A stretch of 64,000 bases of DNA from an uncultured Alistipes sp. Lineage in GTDB: Bacteria > Bacteroidota > Bacteroidia > Bacteroidales > Rikenellaceae. The stretch covers positions 1,459,657 to 1,523,656 of the forward strand of contig NZ_OZ007039.1 in NCBI RefSeq assembly GCF_963931675.1, given 5' to 3'. Made by a program: the position numbers and the translations under genes. Shown here piece after piece: positions 45,976 through 55,527 of this stretch. Below the pieces are notes generated by a model. It made no database searches. It worked only from the letters and a program-made list of their open reading frames with translations, and was not told the DNA's origin. Position 1 is the stretch's first letter, and each line of letters begins with the position of its first letter.

Positions 45976-46116
45976 AGGTGCGTAATAAAGGTTCATTTGA
46001 AATTTCGATTCGGGCCCGGAATCCCGGCTCGATGGCTCGTCCGCTCCGAAACACCGCCCCAAAACGCTACATTCGCATGACATTCGCCGAAATTTTTCAA
46101 AAAACAGCCGCTTTTC

Positions 46117-46147
46117 TTTGGAATGTCAAATATTACTTTTATTTTTG
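46117..46147 (+). promoter_or_regulatory. Promoter of the susCD operon
   Basis: TTTG (46117-46120), 19 bases, then TATTTTTG (46140-46147). It matches the Bacteroidota consensus exactly. The next bases are the operator ACCACACTAAACCAC, so the transcription start lies inside the repressor or activator site. Confidence 0.85.
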
Positions 46148-46148
46148 T

Positions 46149-46163
46149 ACCACACTAAACCAC
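46149..46163 (-). promoter_or_regulatory. Operator site 1 (susCD promoter)
   Basis: On the minus strand GTGGTTTAGTGTGGT matches the 15-base consensus GTTGTGTRGTGTGGT at 13 positions. ACCACACTA occurs twice, 10 bp apart (46149-46157 and 46159-46167), directly after the -7 box. Confidence 0.65.
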
Positions 46164-46190
46164 ACTATTCTATTTACATGTGCCCTATGT

Positions 46191-46205
46191 GTTGTGTGGT
46201 GTGGT
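46191..46205 (+). promoter_or_regulatory. Operator site 2 (divergent lipoprotein promoter)
   Basis: GTTGTGTGGTGTGGT. Together with flanking bases it matches site 4 at 17 of 18 positions. It lies 8 bases from the minus-strand -7 box at 46214-46221. Confidence 0.7.
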
Positions 46206-46213
46206 GTACGATG

Positions 46214-46221
46214 CAAATATA
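46214..46221 (-). promoter_or_regulatory. -7 box for the lipoprotein-endonuclease operon
   Basis: On the minus strand TATATTTG fits TAnnTTTG. It is identical to the box of the glycosidase operon at 61689-61696 and is likewise followed by the operator. The leader to 45975 would be about 230 bases. Confidence 0.55.
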
Positions 46222-46238
46222 CTACTAATTCTAAAAAG

Positions 46239-49200
46239 ATGAAAAAAAGTTACGATGAATTTCAAAGAAAGTGCGATTTTCGGACAATCGCCGCTTTCTG
46301 CGCGCTTCTGGCAGCGATCGTATTTGCACCATCGTACGCTTCGGCCCAGAACTTCACCCTACAGGGGAGCGTCAAGACCGAAAAGGGCGAGCCGGTCCCG
46401 GGAGCAACCATCATCCTCGCCGGAACCCAGCAGGGCGTAACCTCCGACGCACAGGGTAACTTCACCTTCACCCTCACCCGGAAGCCCGCGGCCGATGCGT
46501 CGCTGCTCGTCTCCTATCTCGGCTACAAGAGCCAGACGATCCTCATCGGAAGCCGCACGACCTTCGATATCGTACTGGCAGAAGAGAGTACGGCCATGGA
46601 TGAGGTCGTGGTCGTCGGATACGGCACCGTCCGCAAAAAGGACCTCACCGGAGCCCTCTCCTCCGTAGGCGGCGAGACCATCCTCAACCGGCAGACCCAG
46701 ACGCTCTCACAGGCCCTCCAGGGCGCCATGCCCGGCGTGACCGTCACCCGCACGAACTCCGCTCCCGGAGGTTCGGCCTCGATCCGGATCCGCGGTATCA
46801 CCTCCATGACCGAAGGCGCGTCGGACCCCTATGTGCTGATCGACGGTGTGGCCGGGTCCATCGACGACGTGAACCCCAACGACATCGAGAATATCACCGT
46901 CCTGAAGGATGCGGCTTCGGCTTCGATCTACGGTTCGCAGGCCGCCGCCGGCGTCATCCTCATCACCACCAAGCGCGCCGGGAAAACCGGAGCCAGCGTT
47001 ACCTATAATTATACGCTCGGCATCGACTACCAGTCCCAGACCCCCGAATACATGAATGCCACCGACTACATGGCCGCCGTCAACGAACTCCGTTACAACG
47101 ACCTTCCTTCGGGCGGCTGGTATCAGGAGTATTCGCGGGAGATGATCGAAAACTACTGGATCCTCAACCGGGAGAATCCCGACCTCTACCCGAATGTCGA
47201 CTGGATGGACCTGATGCTCAAGGACAAGGGCGTCCGGCAGTCGCACAGCCTGACGATTCAGGCCGGCGGCGAGAAGATCAGCTCGGTGCTGAGCCTGGGC
47301 TACGACGACGTCGACGGACTCTTCCGCAAGAACCTCAACTGGCAGCGCTACACCGCCCGGCTGAACAACGACATCAAGGTCTTCAAATGGATGAATGCCT
47401 CGGCCGACCTGTCGCTGCGCTACGTCGACCAGCTCAACCCCCATACCTCACCCTCGGGCATCATGCGTTACATCCCGCCCATCTACCAGGCTGTCTGGAG
47501 CGACGGACGCTACGCCCCGGGCAAGGACGGCACGAACAAGTATGCCGCCCTGATGTCCGGAGGTGAAAAGGAGACCGACAAGTATCTGGCCAACGCCAAG
47601 TTCCAGATCGATATTATGCCCGTCAAGGGGCTGACCGTCACGGGAATCTTCGCCCCGCAGTTCTCCTACACCAAGATCAAGGATTTCCAGCGCCAGACCT
47701 CCTACTTCAGCTACCAGGAGGAGAGCCTCACCAGTACGAAGTACATCTCCGACGCCCAAACCACCACCCTCGAAGAGACCCGCGGGGATACCTTCTCGCA
47801 CACGACACAGGTCTATGCCAACTACCAGCACACTTTCGGCGAGGACCACAACATCAACGCCATGATCGGTTACGAGAACTACTGGTATCAGGAAGGGGCG
47901 ATCGTCGCCAAAAAATCCTCGTTCGCACACTCGCTGATCCCCGACCTGAGCGCCGGAGGCAGTGAGGACGTTACGGCCAATTCGAAGAACGTCAACGAAC
48001 TGGCACGCCGCTCCTACTTCGGGCGTCTGATGTACAACTACCGGTCGAAATACTACATCCAGGGCAATATCCGCCGCGACGGGTCCTCGCGTTTCGCGCC
48101 CGACTGCCGCTGGGGTACGTTCCTCTCGGCATCGGCCGGATGGGTCTTCACCCAGGAGCGCTTCATGGAGGGGCTTCGCAAGGTCCTGGACCACGGAAAA
48201 CTCCGCCTCTCCTACGGAGAACTGGGCAACGAGCGCATCAAGGGTTACTACCCCTACCAGGCCGTCCTGGCCAACAACAACGTCGTCGGATACACCGGCT
48301 CCACGATAACAGCCCTCTCGGGTTATGCGCAGGCCGCGGCCATCGTCTCCGACATCACCTGGGAGACCACCTCGACCGTCGACGTGGGTCTCGACCTGAC
48401 GATGCTCAACAACCGACTCTCCGTCACCGCCGACTGGTACTACAAAAAGACCCGCGACATGCTCCTGCAGGTCCCCATCGCCCCGATCATGGGACTCTCC
48501 GACCCCTATGACAACATCGGCGACATGCATACCAAGGGCTGGGAGGTGACCCTCGGATGGAGAGACAACATCGGCGATTTCAGCTACGGGGTTACGTTCA
48601 ACCTCTCGGACGACGTCTCGACCATGGGTTACATCGGGAACAAGGAGGTCATCTCCGGCGGCAAGATCATCCGTGAAGGCGACGAATACCAGTCGTGGTA
48701 CGGATACGTCTGCGACGGGATCTACCAGACCCAGGCCGAAATCGACAATTCGGCAACCACAGGAGCCGTCTACCCCGGCGACCTGCACTACCGCAACCTT
48801 GCGGATGCCGACCCGAACAGCCCGCTCATCAACGCCGAATACGACCGCACGATCCTCGGCTCCTCGCTCCCGCACTTCAACTACGGCGGTACGATCGATC
48901 TGGCATGGCGCGGCATCGACTTCAACCTGACGTTCCAGGGCGTCGGCAAGCGCAACTCCTACCTCACGGACGAGATGGTGCAGCCGCTGCGCTCGCAGTG
49001 GTATAACGTCCCGACCATTGTCGGGGGGGGGGAGTTCCTGGAGTCGCAAGAACACCATCGAGCAGAACCAACACGCCAAATATCCGCGCTATTCGTGGAA
49101 CAGCGCTAACAACAACTATGCGGTTTCCGACTTCTGGATCTTCGACGGCTCCTACTTCCGCGTCAAAAACATCTCGCTGGGATACACGCTGCCCCAGAAA

Positions 49201-49359
49201 TGGATGAACCGGGTGCACGTCAAGAGCCTGCGCTTCGCCGTGACGCTCACCGACTTCTTCACTTACAGCCACTTCCCCGAAGGCTGGGACCCCGAGGTCG
49301 GAACCACCGGATACCCGATCACCAAATCGGTGCTCTTCTCGGCACAACTCAAATTCTAA
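46239..49359 (+). CDS. SusC-like TonB-dependent receptor, out of frame at a G10 tract
   Basis: The signal peptide starts MKKSYDEFQRKC and ends near SYASAQN. A carboxypeptidase-regulatory-like domain follows (LQGSVKTEKGEPVPGATI), then the TonB box/plug (MDEVVVVGYGTVRKKDLTGALSS) and a 22-strand barrel. The first frame stops at 49109, about 32 residues after leaving the barrel pattern. The correct frame resumes with SSWSRKNTIEQNQ and ends SVLFSAQLKF at 49359. The shift occurs in G10 at 49023-49032; nine Gs would give one continuous 1039-residue receptor. It imports oligosaccharides across the outer membrane with the SusD partner. The frameshift may be phase variation, mutation or sequencing error. 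Confidence 0.9.
49023..49032 (+). repeat. G10 homopolymer inside susC
   Basis: Ten consecutive G residues at the exact point where the susC reading frame is lost. G9 (or G6, G12) would be in frame. Such tracts are typical slipped-strand mispairing sites. Confidence 0.95.
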
Positions 49360-49383
49360 CATCGGATCAAAGAACGAAAAGAT

Positions 49384-51291
49384 ATGAAAACCATCAAATG
49401 CGCAATCTTCGCCCTGGCCGGGAGCCTGCTCTTCTCGTGCAGCGATCTGGATCTCTCACCCAAGGATTCGGCAGCCAGCGGTTCGTGGTTCCAGACCCCC
49501 GAGCAGTTCGAACTGAACCTCAACGCCCTGCTCCACCACAGCTACTGGCCCATGGAGCGGAACGAATGGACCTCCAACGAACAGACCGAACTCGACATGC
49601 TGACCGATGACGGCCAGAACCGAAGCGCCCCGGGCCGGTTCCTCATCGACGGCGTGGACGGCACCTATCCGCTCGCCGTCCGCATGTGGGACATCACCTA
49701 TACGGGCATCAACCGCTGCAACAAGATCATCACCGAGATCAAGAAACTCGAAGGCGAAATGGATCCCGAGCGGTACAACCGCATCATCGCCTGTGCCCGC
49801 TTCTACCGCGCCTGCTTCTACTGCCGGATCATCATGCACTTCGGCGACCCGGTGGTCGTGCCCGAGGACATGGACATGGACTCCGAGGCCGGACGCCAGG
49901 CCGCCTATGAGCTGACCCGCACGGACATGTGGGAGGTGGTCGACGACATGCTCCGGGAGTTTGACGAGATCGCACCCCTGCTGCCCGTCTCCTACGGCGG
50001 CGGCGAGGTCGAGCGCGCCACGCAAGGGGCGGTCTACGGCATGAAGGCCCGCTACGCCCTGCACTTCGCATCCATCCGCAAGTGGGATACCATCGAGCTG
50101 GACGAGAACGGACGGGGACACGGATTCGGCGATGCCAACGAGGAGGAGGCCAAACGCCTCTTCAAACAGGCCCGCGATGCCGCCGCGAACTGCATGACGC
50201 TGAACGCCTACACGCTCCATTCGGATTTCGGGGAGCTCTTCCGCATGTCCACGAAGCATTCGCCCGAGGGAATTTTCGTCATTCCCCGCTCGAAAGCCCT
50301 TTCGAACAACTCGAAGTATCAGTATCTTTACGGCGGCGCCACCAAGGCCAAGTTGCCACGTCTGTCTGGCGCCCCGACCTGCACGACCTGCCTGCCCTCG
50401 TGGTACCTGCTCTGCTCCTTCCTCGACGACCAGGGCAAACCCATCGACGAATCGTCGGTCTACGACCCCCACAAGCCCTTCGAGCACCGCGATCCCCGCT
50501 GCACCTACACCATCGTGGAGCACGGGACACAGCACCTGGGCGTCATCTTCGATCCCCATTTCGACGTGACCGAGGTCTACAGCGCCCGCGAAGGAGGCAT
50601 GGTTACCAACAACGACTCGCGGTCGTACAAGATCTCCGGCAGTTCGAACCAGTACGCCTCCTACAACGGTCTGGTCCTCAAGAAGCACGTCGATGAAGAC
50701 TGGCTCTCGCCCTTCGAGGCCGAAAACGACAAGCTGATCCTGCGCTATGCCGACGTGCTGCTCATGTACGCCGAGGCGAAAATCGAACTCAACGAGATCG
50801 ACGATTCGGTGCTCAATGCCATGAACCAGGTCCGCGCACGGGCCTACAAGGTCGACGTATCCGCCACTTCCGACTATCCGGCCATCACCGAACGCGATCA
50901 GGCCCGGCTGCGGACGATCCTGCGCTTCGAGCGCCGCATGGAGTTCGCTTTCGAGAACCTGCGGCTCTACGACCTCTGGCGCTGGCGCATTGCCGAGAAG
51001 GTGCTGAACCGCCCCTGGATCGGGCTCCCCAAGAAGGATGAGAAACTCCAGCGCGCCTACATCGACGACGGCATGTGGTTCCACGGCGCCGTGCCGCAGG
51101 TCGACGAGGACGGCTGTGTGGATTTCATGGCCGATGTCGCCAAGGGAGACCCCAACTTCTTCCGCAACAACATGTATGCGCAAGTACTCGCCGAATGCAA
51201 GTTCGTGGCCCCGAAAAGTTATCTGTGGCCCATTCCGACCACGACCATGCAGGTCATGAAGAACATCACGGAGAACAACCCGGGATATTGA
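49384..51291 (+). CDS. SusD/RagB-family surface glycan-binding lipoprotein
   Basis: A 635-residue protein. The signal sequence ends SLLFSC, so C19 is lipidated. SDLDLSPKDSAASGSWFQTPEQFE is the typical SusD opening, and the TPR-like helices include MWDITYTGINRCNKIITEIKK and FYRACFYCRIIMHFGDPVVV. The C-terminal RMEFAFENLRLYDLWRW block is the conserved SusD signature. It caps the SusC barrel and binds the ligand at the cell surface. It starts 24 bases after the susC stop; a hairpin follows it before the next gene. Confidence 0.96.
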   Translation: MKTIKCAIFALAGSLLFSCSDLDLSPKDSAASGSWFQTPEQFELNLNALLHHSYWPMERNEWTSNEQTELDMLTDDGQNRSAPGRFLIDGVDGTYPLAVRMWDITYTGINRCNKIITEIKKLEGEMDPERYNRIIACARFYRACFYCRIIMHFGDPVVVPEDMDMDSEAGRQAAYELTRTDMWEVVDDMLREFDEIAPLLPVSYGGGEVERATQGAVYGMKARYALHFASIRKWDTIELDENGRGHGFGDANEEEAKRLFKQARDAAANCMTLNAYTLHSDFGELFRMSTKHSPEGIFVIPRSKALSNNSKYQYLYGGATKAKLPRLSGAPTCTTCLPSWYLLCSFLDDQGKPIDESSVYDPHKPFEHRDPRCTYTIVEHGTQHLGVIFDPHFDVTEVYSAREGGMVTNNDSRSYKISGSSNQYASYNGLVLKKHVDEDWLSPFEAENDKLILRYADVLLMYAEAKIELNEIDDSVLNAMNQVRARAYKVDVSATSDYPAITERDQARLRTILRFERRMEFAFENLRLYDLWRWRIAEKVLNRPWIGLPKKDEKLQRAYIDDGMWFHGAVPQVDEDGCVDFMADVAKGDPNFFRNNMYAQVLAECKFVAPKSYLWPIPTTTMQVMKNITENNPGY

Positions 51292-51307
51292 TTCCATTCC
51301 GTCAAGG

Positions 51308-51340
51308 CCGGGCCGATTTTCACAAGTCGGCCCGGTCTTT
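51308..51340 (+). terminator. Intercistronic hairpin after susD
   Basis: A 9-bp stem (CCGGGCCGA 51308-51316 with 51327-51335) is followed by TCTTTG. The weak T tract suggests partial termination, giving more susCD than downstream enzyme mRNA. Confidence 0.6.
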
Positions 51341-51370
51341 GCCAGCATCCAACCTACCAATCCAACAGCC

Positions 51371-53542
51371 ATGAAAAACAATCCGATCACCTTTCTCCGC
51401 CATCTGGCGGCTCCGTTGCTGCTGCTGGGCGCCACGAGCCTCTTCGCAGCTACTGGAACCCAGACCCTCCGCAACGACAAGCTGCAGATCTCGATCGACA
51501 AGGACGGGCGTCTGGTCAGCCTCAGGAATCTGGAGACCGGGCGCGACTACGCCGGCAACGACTTCCTCTGGAGACTCTACTACGACACCCAGAAAGCCAA
51601 AGAGATCGAGGTTCTCCCCGAACGGCAGACCCCGCACGTCTCCTCCGACGGCAAGACAATCACACTCACCTACAACGAACTGAAGGCTACGGATTTCAGC
51701 ACCCGGGAGGAGGTGACGCTCCACATGCGGCTCCGTCTCGACCTCTCGCTCGAAGGGGATCTCATCCGCTGTGCCTCGACGATCGAGAACAACGAGCCCC
51801 ACACGATCATCCGCGAGTTCCACTACCCGCTTGTCGGCAACATGCCCCTTCCGGAGGACCACAAGCTGCTGCTTACCCACACCGGAGGGCAGCTCTACGA
51901 CGATCCGAAGGGTATCATCCTGCGCAACAGCAACTCCTCACCCTACAAGACCCCGGCACAGAAATTCCGACAGATGGACGCCAAATATCCCATGCGGACC
52001 GTGACGGGCGGGACCGGAGGCTGCATGGCCTCGAACTGCTTCGCCTATGTCGGCGAGCGCGAGGGGCTCTATTTCGGGAGCCACGATCCGCAGTTCCAGG
52101 ACACGGGACACGGACTGCGCCTCTACCCCGACGGGGAGGGGAACTTCACCCGTCTGGAGTCGGGATTCTACAAATATCCCCACTGCTTCGCGGGTGAACG
52201 CTGGAGCTGCGACGCCAACGTCATTGCCCCCTACACGGGCACGTGGCATCAGACCTCGAAACTCTACCGCCGCTGGGCCGACACCTGGTGGGATCACCGC
52301 GATGCCCCCATGTGGGTGAAGAAGATGCGGAGCTGGCAGCGCATCATCTTCCGCCACCAGTACGGGGAGTTGCTCTTCAAGTACACTGACCTGCCCGGGC
52401 GCATCAAGAGCGTCGGGGAGAGCGTCGGGGCCGATGCCGCCTTTACCTTCGGGTGGTGGGAGACGGGCATGGACCACGGCAATCCCCACTACAACGCCGA
52501 TCCGGCCCAGGGCGGCGACGAAGGGTGGCGGAAGGCCATCGCCGAATTCAAGAAGGACGGCGCAAAAGTGCTCCTTTACTTCAACGGCAAGCTGATCGAC
52601 CGAGAGAGCGAATTCTACAAAAGCGGCGTCGGCAAGCAGATCTGCTACCGCGACAACACGGGTGCGGAATTTACCGAGCAGTACCGCTTCACCGGGCAGG
52701 GGACCTTTCTCGGCGACTACAACGCCCGCACGTTCGTCATCGCCGACACCCGGTCCGACATCTGGCGCAAGATGCTCCTCGAATGGGCCGACCGCGCCCG
52801 CGAATACGGGGCCAACAGCGTCTTCTACGACCAGCTCGGATACGGCGAACGGGCCTCGAACTGGGACCTCAGCCGTGAATTCCCGGTTCCGAACGTCCGC
52901 GTCATCGCCGACAAGGCCGAGGTGCTGAAGATGATCCGCGATCGCAATGTCAGTTTCGACCCGGAGTTCGCCCTCGGAACCGAGTGGCTCACCGACGTAA
53001 CGGCCCAGTACTGCGACTACATCCACATCTACCAAGTGACGGCCGGGAAGTACAGTTTCATCGACTGGTTCCGCTACACCTTCCCCGAAATCATCATCTC
53101 CGACCGCGAAATCCGCGATGACACGGACATCGAACGCCGGGTGAACAACACGCTGCTTAAGGGACTGCGCAACGACATCGAAATCTACCGCTGCCGCGAC
53201 CTGATCGACAAGACCCCGCACTACCAGGCCTATCTGGCCCAAGTAAACAACATCAAGAAACGGTACGAGGATCTGCTGCTGGTCGGCACGTACCGCGATG
53301 TGGAGGGTTTCACGCTCTCCGTGCCGGGCATCGAGGCCCGGGCCTACACGAACGGCGACGGTATGGCTATCGTGGCGACCCGGACCGAAGCGGGAGACCC
53401 CGTGAGTTGCGGGATCGAGGTGCCGGGGTATCGGTTTGTCGAGTCCGCGACGCTGGGCAAGGCCCGTGTATCATCCGACGGCGGAGAGGTAACCCTCGGG
53501 CAATACGATCTGGCGGTCCTGATTTACAAAAAGGGAAAATGA
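51371..53542 (+). CDS. DUF6259-like exported protein, probable glycoside hydrolase
   Basis: A 723-residue protein with a signal peptide (LLLLGATSLFA-A). The N-terminal 230 or so residues are a beta-sandwich of the galactose-mutarotase-like type. The middle (about 300-600) looks like a TIM barrel (FTFGWWETGMDHGNPHYN, VLLYFNGKLID, SVFYDQLGYGERASNWD), and the C terminus is a beta-sandwich. The layout recalls GH36/GH31-like and DUF6259 proteins. FYDQLGYG and DPEFALGTEW contain acidic residues that could be catalytic, but this is a guess. It is third in the susCD operon and overlaps the next gene by 4 bases. Confidence 0.65.
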   Translation: MKNNPITFLRHLAAPLLLLGATSLFAATGTQTLRNDKLQISIDKDGRLVSLRNLETGRDYAGNDFLWRLYYDTQKAKEIEVLPERQTPHVSSDGKTITLTYNELKATDFSTREEVTLHMRLRLDLSLEGDLIRCASTIENNEPHTIIREFHYPLVGNMPLPEDHKLLLTHTGGQLYDDPKGIILRNSNSSPYKTPAQKFRQMDAKYPMRTVTGGTGGCMASNCFAYVGEREGLYFGSHDPQFQDTGHGLRLYPDGEGNFTRLESGFYKYPHCFAGERWSCDANVIAPYTGTWHQTSKLYRRWADTWWDHRDAPMWVKKMRSWQRIIFRHQYGELLFKYTDLPGRIKSVGESVGADAAFTFGWWETGMDHGNPHYNADPAQGGDEGWRKAIAEFKKDGAKVLLYFNGKLIDRESEFYKSGVGKQICYRDNTGAEFTEQYRFTGQGTFLGDYNARTFVIADTRSDIWRKMLLEWADRAREYGANSVFYDQLGYGERASNWDLSREFPVPNVRVIADKAEVLKMIRDRNVSFDPEFALGTEWLTDVTAQYCDYIHIYQVTAGKYSFIDWFRYTFPEIIISDREIRDDTDIERRVNNTLLKGLRNDIEIYRCRDLIDKTPHYQAYLAQVNNIKKRYEDLLLVGTYRDVEGFTLSVPGIEARAYTNGDGMAIVATRTEAGDPVSCGIEVPGYRFVESATLGKARVSSDGGEVTLGQYDLAVLIYKKGK

Positions 53543-54495
53543 ATGCACTGATCCGAGATACGGGCCCTGCCTCTCCGCTTGCGGAGACCGCAGGATCGGA
53601 GGAATCCCCGATCCTGCGGTTGGGAAACCGCACGGTTTCGGCCGTAGTATGCCTGCCCGATACCGCGTACGGCTACTACCGAGGCACCCGGTTCGACTGG
53701 AGCGGCGTCGTGCGCGACCTCCGCTGCCGGGGACACCGCTACATCGCACCCTGGCAGAGCCGCCACGACCCCCTGCGGCACGACGGGCTGACCGGGCCCG
53801 TGGATGAATTCTCCCCGATCGGCTACGAGCAGGCCCGTCCGGGCGAGGAGTTCCTGAAAATCGGGGTCGGGACCCTGCGGCGATACTCGAAAAACCCTTA
53901 CGACCGCTTCCGGCTCCACGAAATCGTCAACCCGGGAGTCCGGGAGACGGTCGCCGCACGCGACCGCATCGAATTCCGCCACCGGCTCTTGAGTGACGAT
54001 TACGGATACGACTACCGCAAAAGAGTGCTCCTGACTCCGGACCCCGGACTGCGGATCGAATACACGCTCAAGAACCTCGGTCCCGCAATTCTCTCGGGAT
54101 ACGTCTACAACCACAACTTCTTCACGCTCGACAGGATGGCCACGGGGCCCGAAACGGAGATCCGCTTTCCGTTCCACCCCGCGGGTACCTGGCGCGAGAG
54201 CTACGACTGCGTGGCCCTTACGGAGAACGGCATCCGCTTCAACCGGGAGCTCCGGCGCGGGGAAGTGGTCTTCATGGGAGACCTCCACAGTCCGGAACCC
54301 GCGACCCGGAAATATGAATTTTCGATTCGCAACCTCCGCACGGGAGCCGGAATCCGGGTGTCGGGCAGCGGGTCGCTCTCCCACATGGTCTTCTGGGCCT
54401 GCCCGAATGTCGCCTGTATCGAGCCCTACACCTCGTTTCAGGTATTCCCCGGAGAAACCGGGGTCTGGCAGATCGGCTACGAGTTGCTGGGATAG
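53539..54495 (+). CDS. Unknown protein, aldose-epimerase-like fold suspected
   Basis: A 318-residue protein whose ATG overlaps the preceding TGA (ATGA), implying translational coupling. There is no signal peptide, so it is cytoplasmic. The pattern of short beta strands, LRLGNRTVSAVVCLPDTAYGYYRGTRFDW early on, and YVYNHNFFTLDRM near residue 190 suggest a galactose-mutarotase-like beta-sandwich. The NHNFF histidine could serve as an active-site base. The real function is unknown. It is last in the susCD operon and is followed by a bidirectional terminator. Confidence 0.55.
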   Translation: MNALIRDTGPASPLAETAGSEESPILRLGNRTVSAVVCLPDTAYGYYRGTRFDWSGVVRDLRCRGHRYIAPWQSRHDPLRHDGLTGPVDEFSPIGYEQARPGEEFLKIGVGTLRRYSKNPYDRFRLHEIVNPGVRETVAARDRIEFRHRLLSDDYGYDYRKRVLLTPDPGLRIEYTLKNLGPAILSGYVYNHNFFTLDRMATGPETEIRFPFHPAGTWRESYDCVALTENGIRFNRELRRGEVVFMGDLHSPEPATRKYEFSIRNLRTGAGIRVSGSGSLSHMVFWACPNVACIEPYTSFQVFPGETGVWQIGYELLG

Positions 54496-54514
54496 ACACC
54501 ATCCTCAAGAAAGA

Positions 54515-54550
54515 CGCCCCGGAGCAGCACTGCCCCGGGGCGATCTCTTT
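54515..54550. terminator. Bidirectional terminator between the two sugar operons
   Basis: CGCCCCGG (54515-54522) pairs with CCGGGGCG (54535-54542), followed by ATCTCTTTT on the plus strand. It separates two converging operons. Confidence 0.75.
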
Positions 54551-54564
54551 TCCGGAAACGGAAT

Positions 54565-55527
54565 TCAGCAGACTTTCGCTACCGCCGCATCCACCGAAGA
54601 AGCAGCTGAAGCGGCAGCAGGCAAATCCAGTCCGGCCAGCAGTCCGTAAAAGGCGGCTTCGCCGATATGGGCCGCCGGGGCCACCTTTTGCAGGCACATC
54701 ACGTCCCGCAGCCCATCGACGAGTGCCGGTTCCAACAGCGCGAACGAACGCGAGATCTGGCCGCCCAGCAACAGGCACTCGATCCGCAGCTCGGAAAGCA
54801 CGCCGCCGATCGCTCCGGCCAGGATCCGTCCCGCCTCGGCGAAGGTCTCCCGGGCCGCCGGATCCCCGGCAAAGGCCATCCGGGCCAGATCGGCCACCGT
54901 AAGATTCGGGTCCGACTGCCCCGTCAGACCGGCATGGATCCGCAGGATACCCCGTTTCGAGACCCAGTCCTCCAGAATGCCGTCCCGGCACGGGCGTCTG
55001 AAGATCGAGATCCGCGGGGACCCCATGGGTGAATACTGCACTTCGCGATCGAGGCAGCAGGCGAAGCCCAAACCTGTTCCGAGCGTCACGAGGGCTGCAT
55101 TCCCGAACGTGCGGGCATTGCCGCGCGTCATCTCGCCCAGCAGCGCCGCATTGACATCGTGCATGAACCGAACCGGCATGTCGGGACCCGTTTCGGGAAG
55201 TTTGCGCAGCACTTCGACAAGTGAACAGCCGTAGATACTCCGGAACTTGTGCTCCATAAGGGGAATGCCCCGGGCAAAGTCGAACGGGCCCGGAAAGGCG
55301 ACCCCGATACCGTTCAGCACGAGCCCGTGCGCCGAAGCGAAGGCGGCGCCCCGAACCACCGAAGCGGTCAGGGCACCGACAATCTCTTCCCGCGTACCGT
55401 CCGAGGGCATCGGGCAGGAGAACTCCGACGCGGGAATCAGCACCCCGGCGGCATCCGCCACCACGGCCTTGAGGAACGTCCCACCGACGTCGAACAGCAG
55501 GCGGCAGTTATTCGCGATCGAATCCAT
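54565..55527 (-). CDS. ROK-family protein (sugar kinase-like) lacking the zinc motif
   Basis: A 320-residue protein counted from MDSIANNCRLLFD, which overlaps the end of the upstream gene. LLFDVGGTFLKAVV is the phosphate-binding DxGGT motif; HDVNAALLGE and LVTLGTGLGFACC are the catalytic-Asp and ATP-binding regions of ROK proteins. The usual CxCGxxGCxE zinc signature is not visible (PRISIFRRPCRDGILEDW takes its place), so the fold or specificity may differ. No HTH is present, which argues for a kinase rather than a repressor. It is the last gene of the minus-strand sugar operon. Confidence 0.8.
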   Translation of the reverse strand: MDSIANNCRLLFDVGGTFLKAVVADAAGVLIPASEFSCPMPSDGTREEIVGALTASVVRGAAFASAHGLVLNGIGVAFPGPFDFARGIPLMEHKFRSIYGCSLVEVLRKLPETGPDMPVRFMHDVNAALLGEMTRGNARTFGNAALVTLGTGLGFACCLDREVQYSPMGSPRISIFRRPCRDGILEDWVSKRGILRIHAGLTGQSDPNLTVADLARMAFAGDPAARETFAEAGRILAGAIGGVLSELRIECLLLGGQISRSFALLEPALVDGLRDVMCLQKVAPAAHIGEAAFYGLLAGLDLPAAASAASSVDAAVAKVC

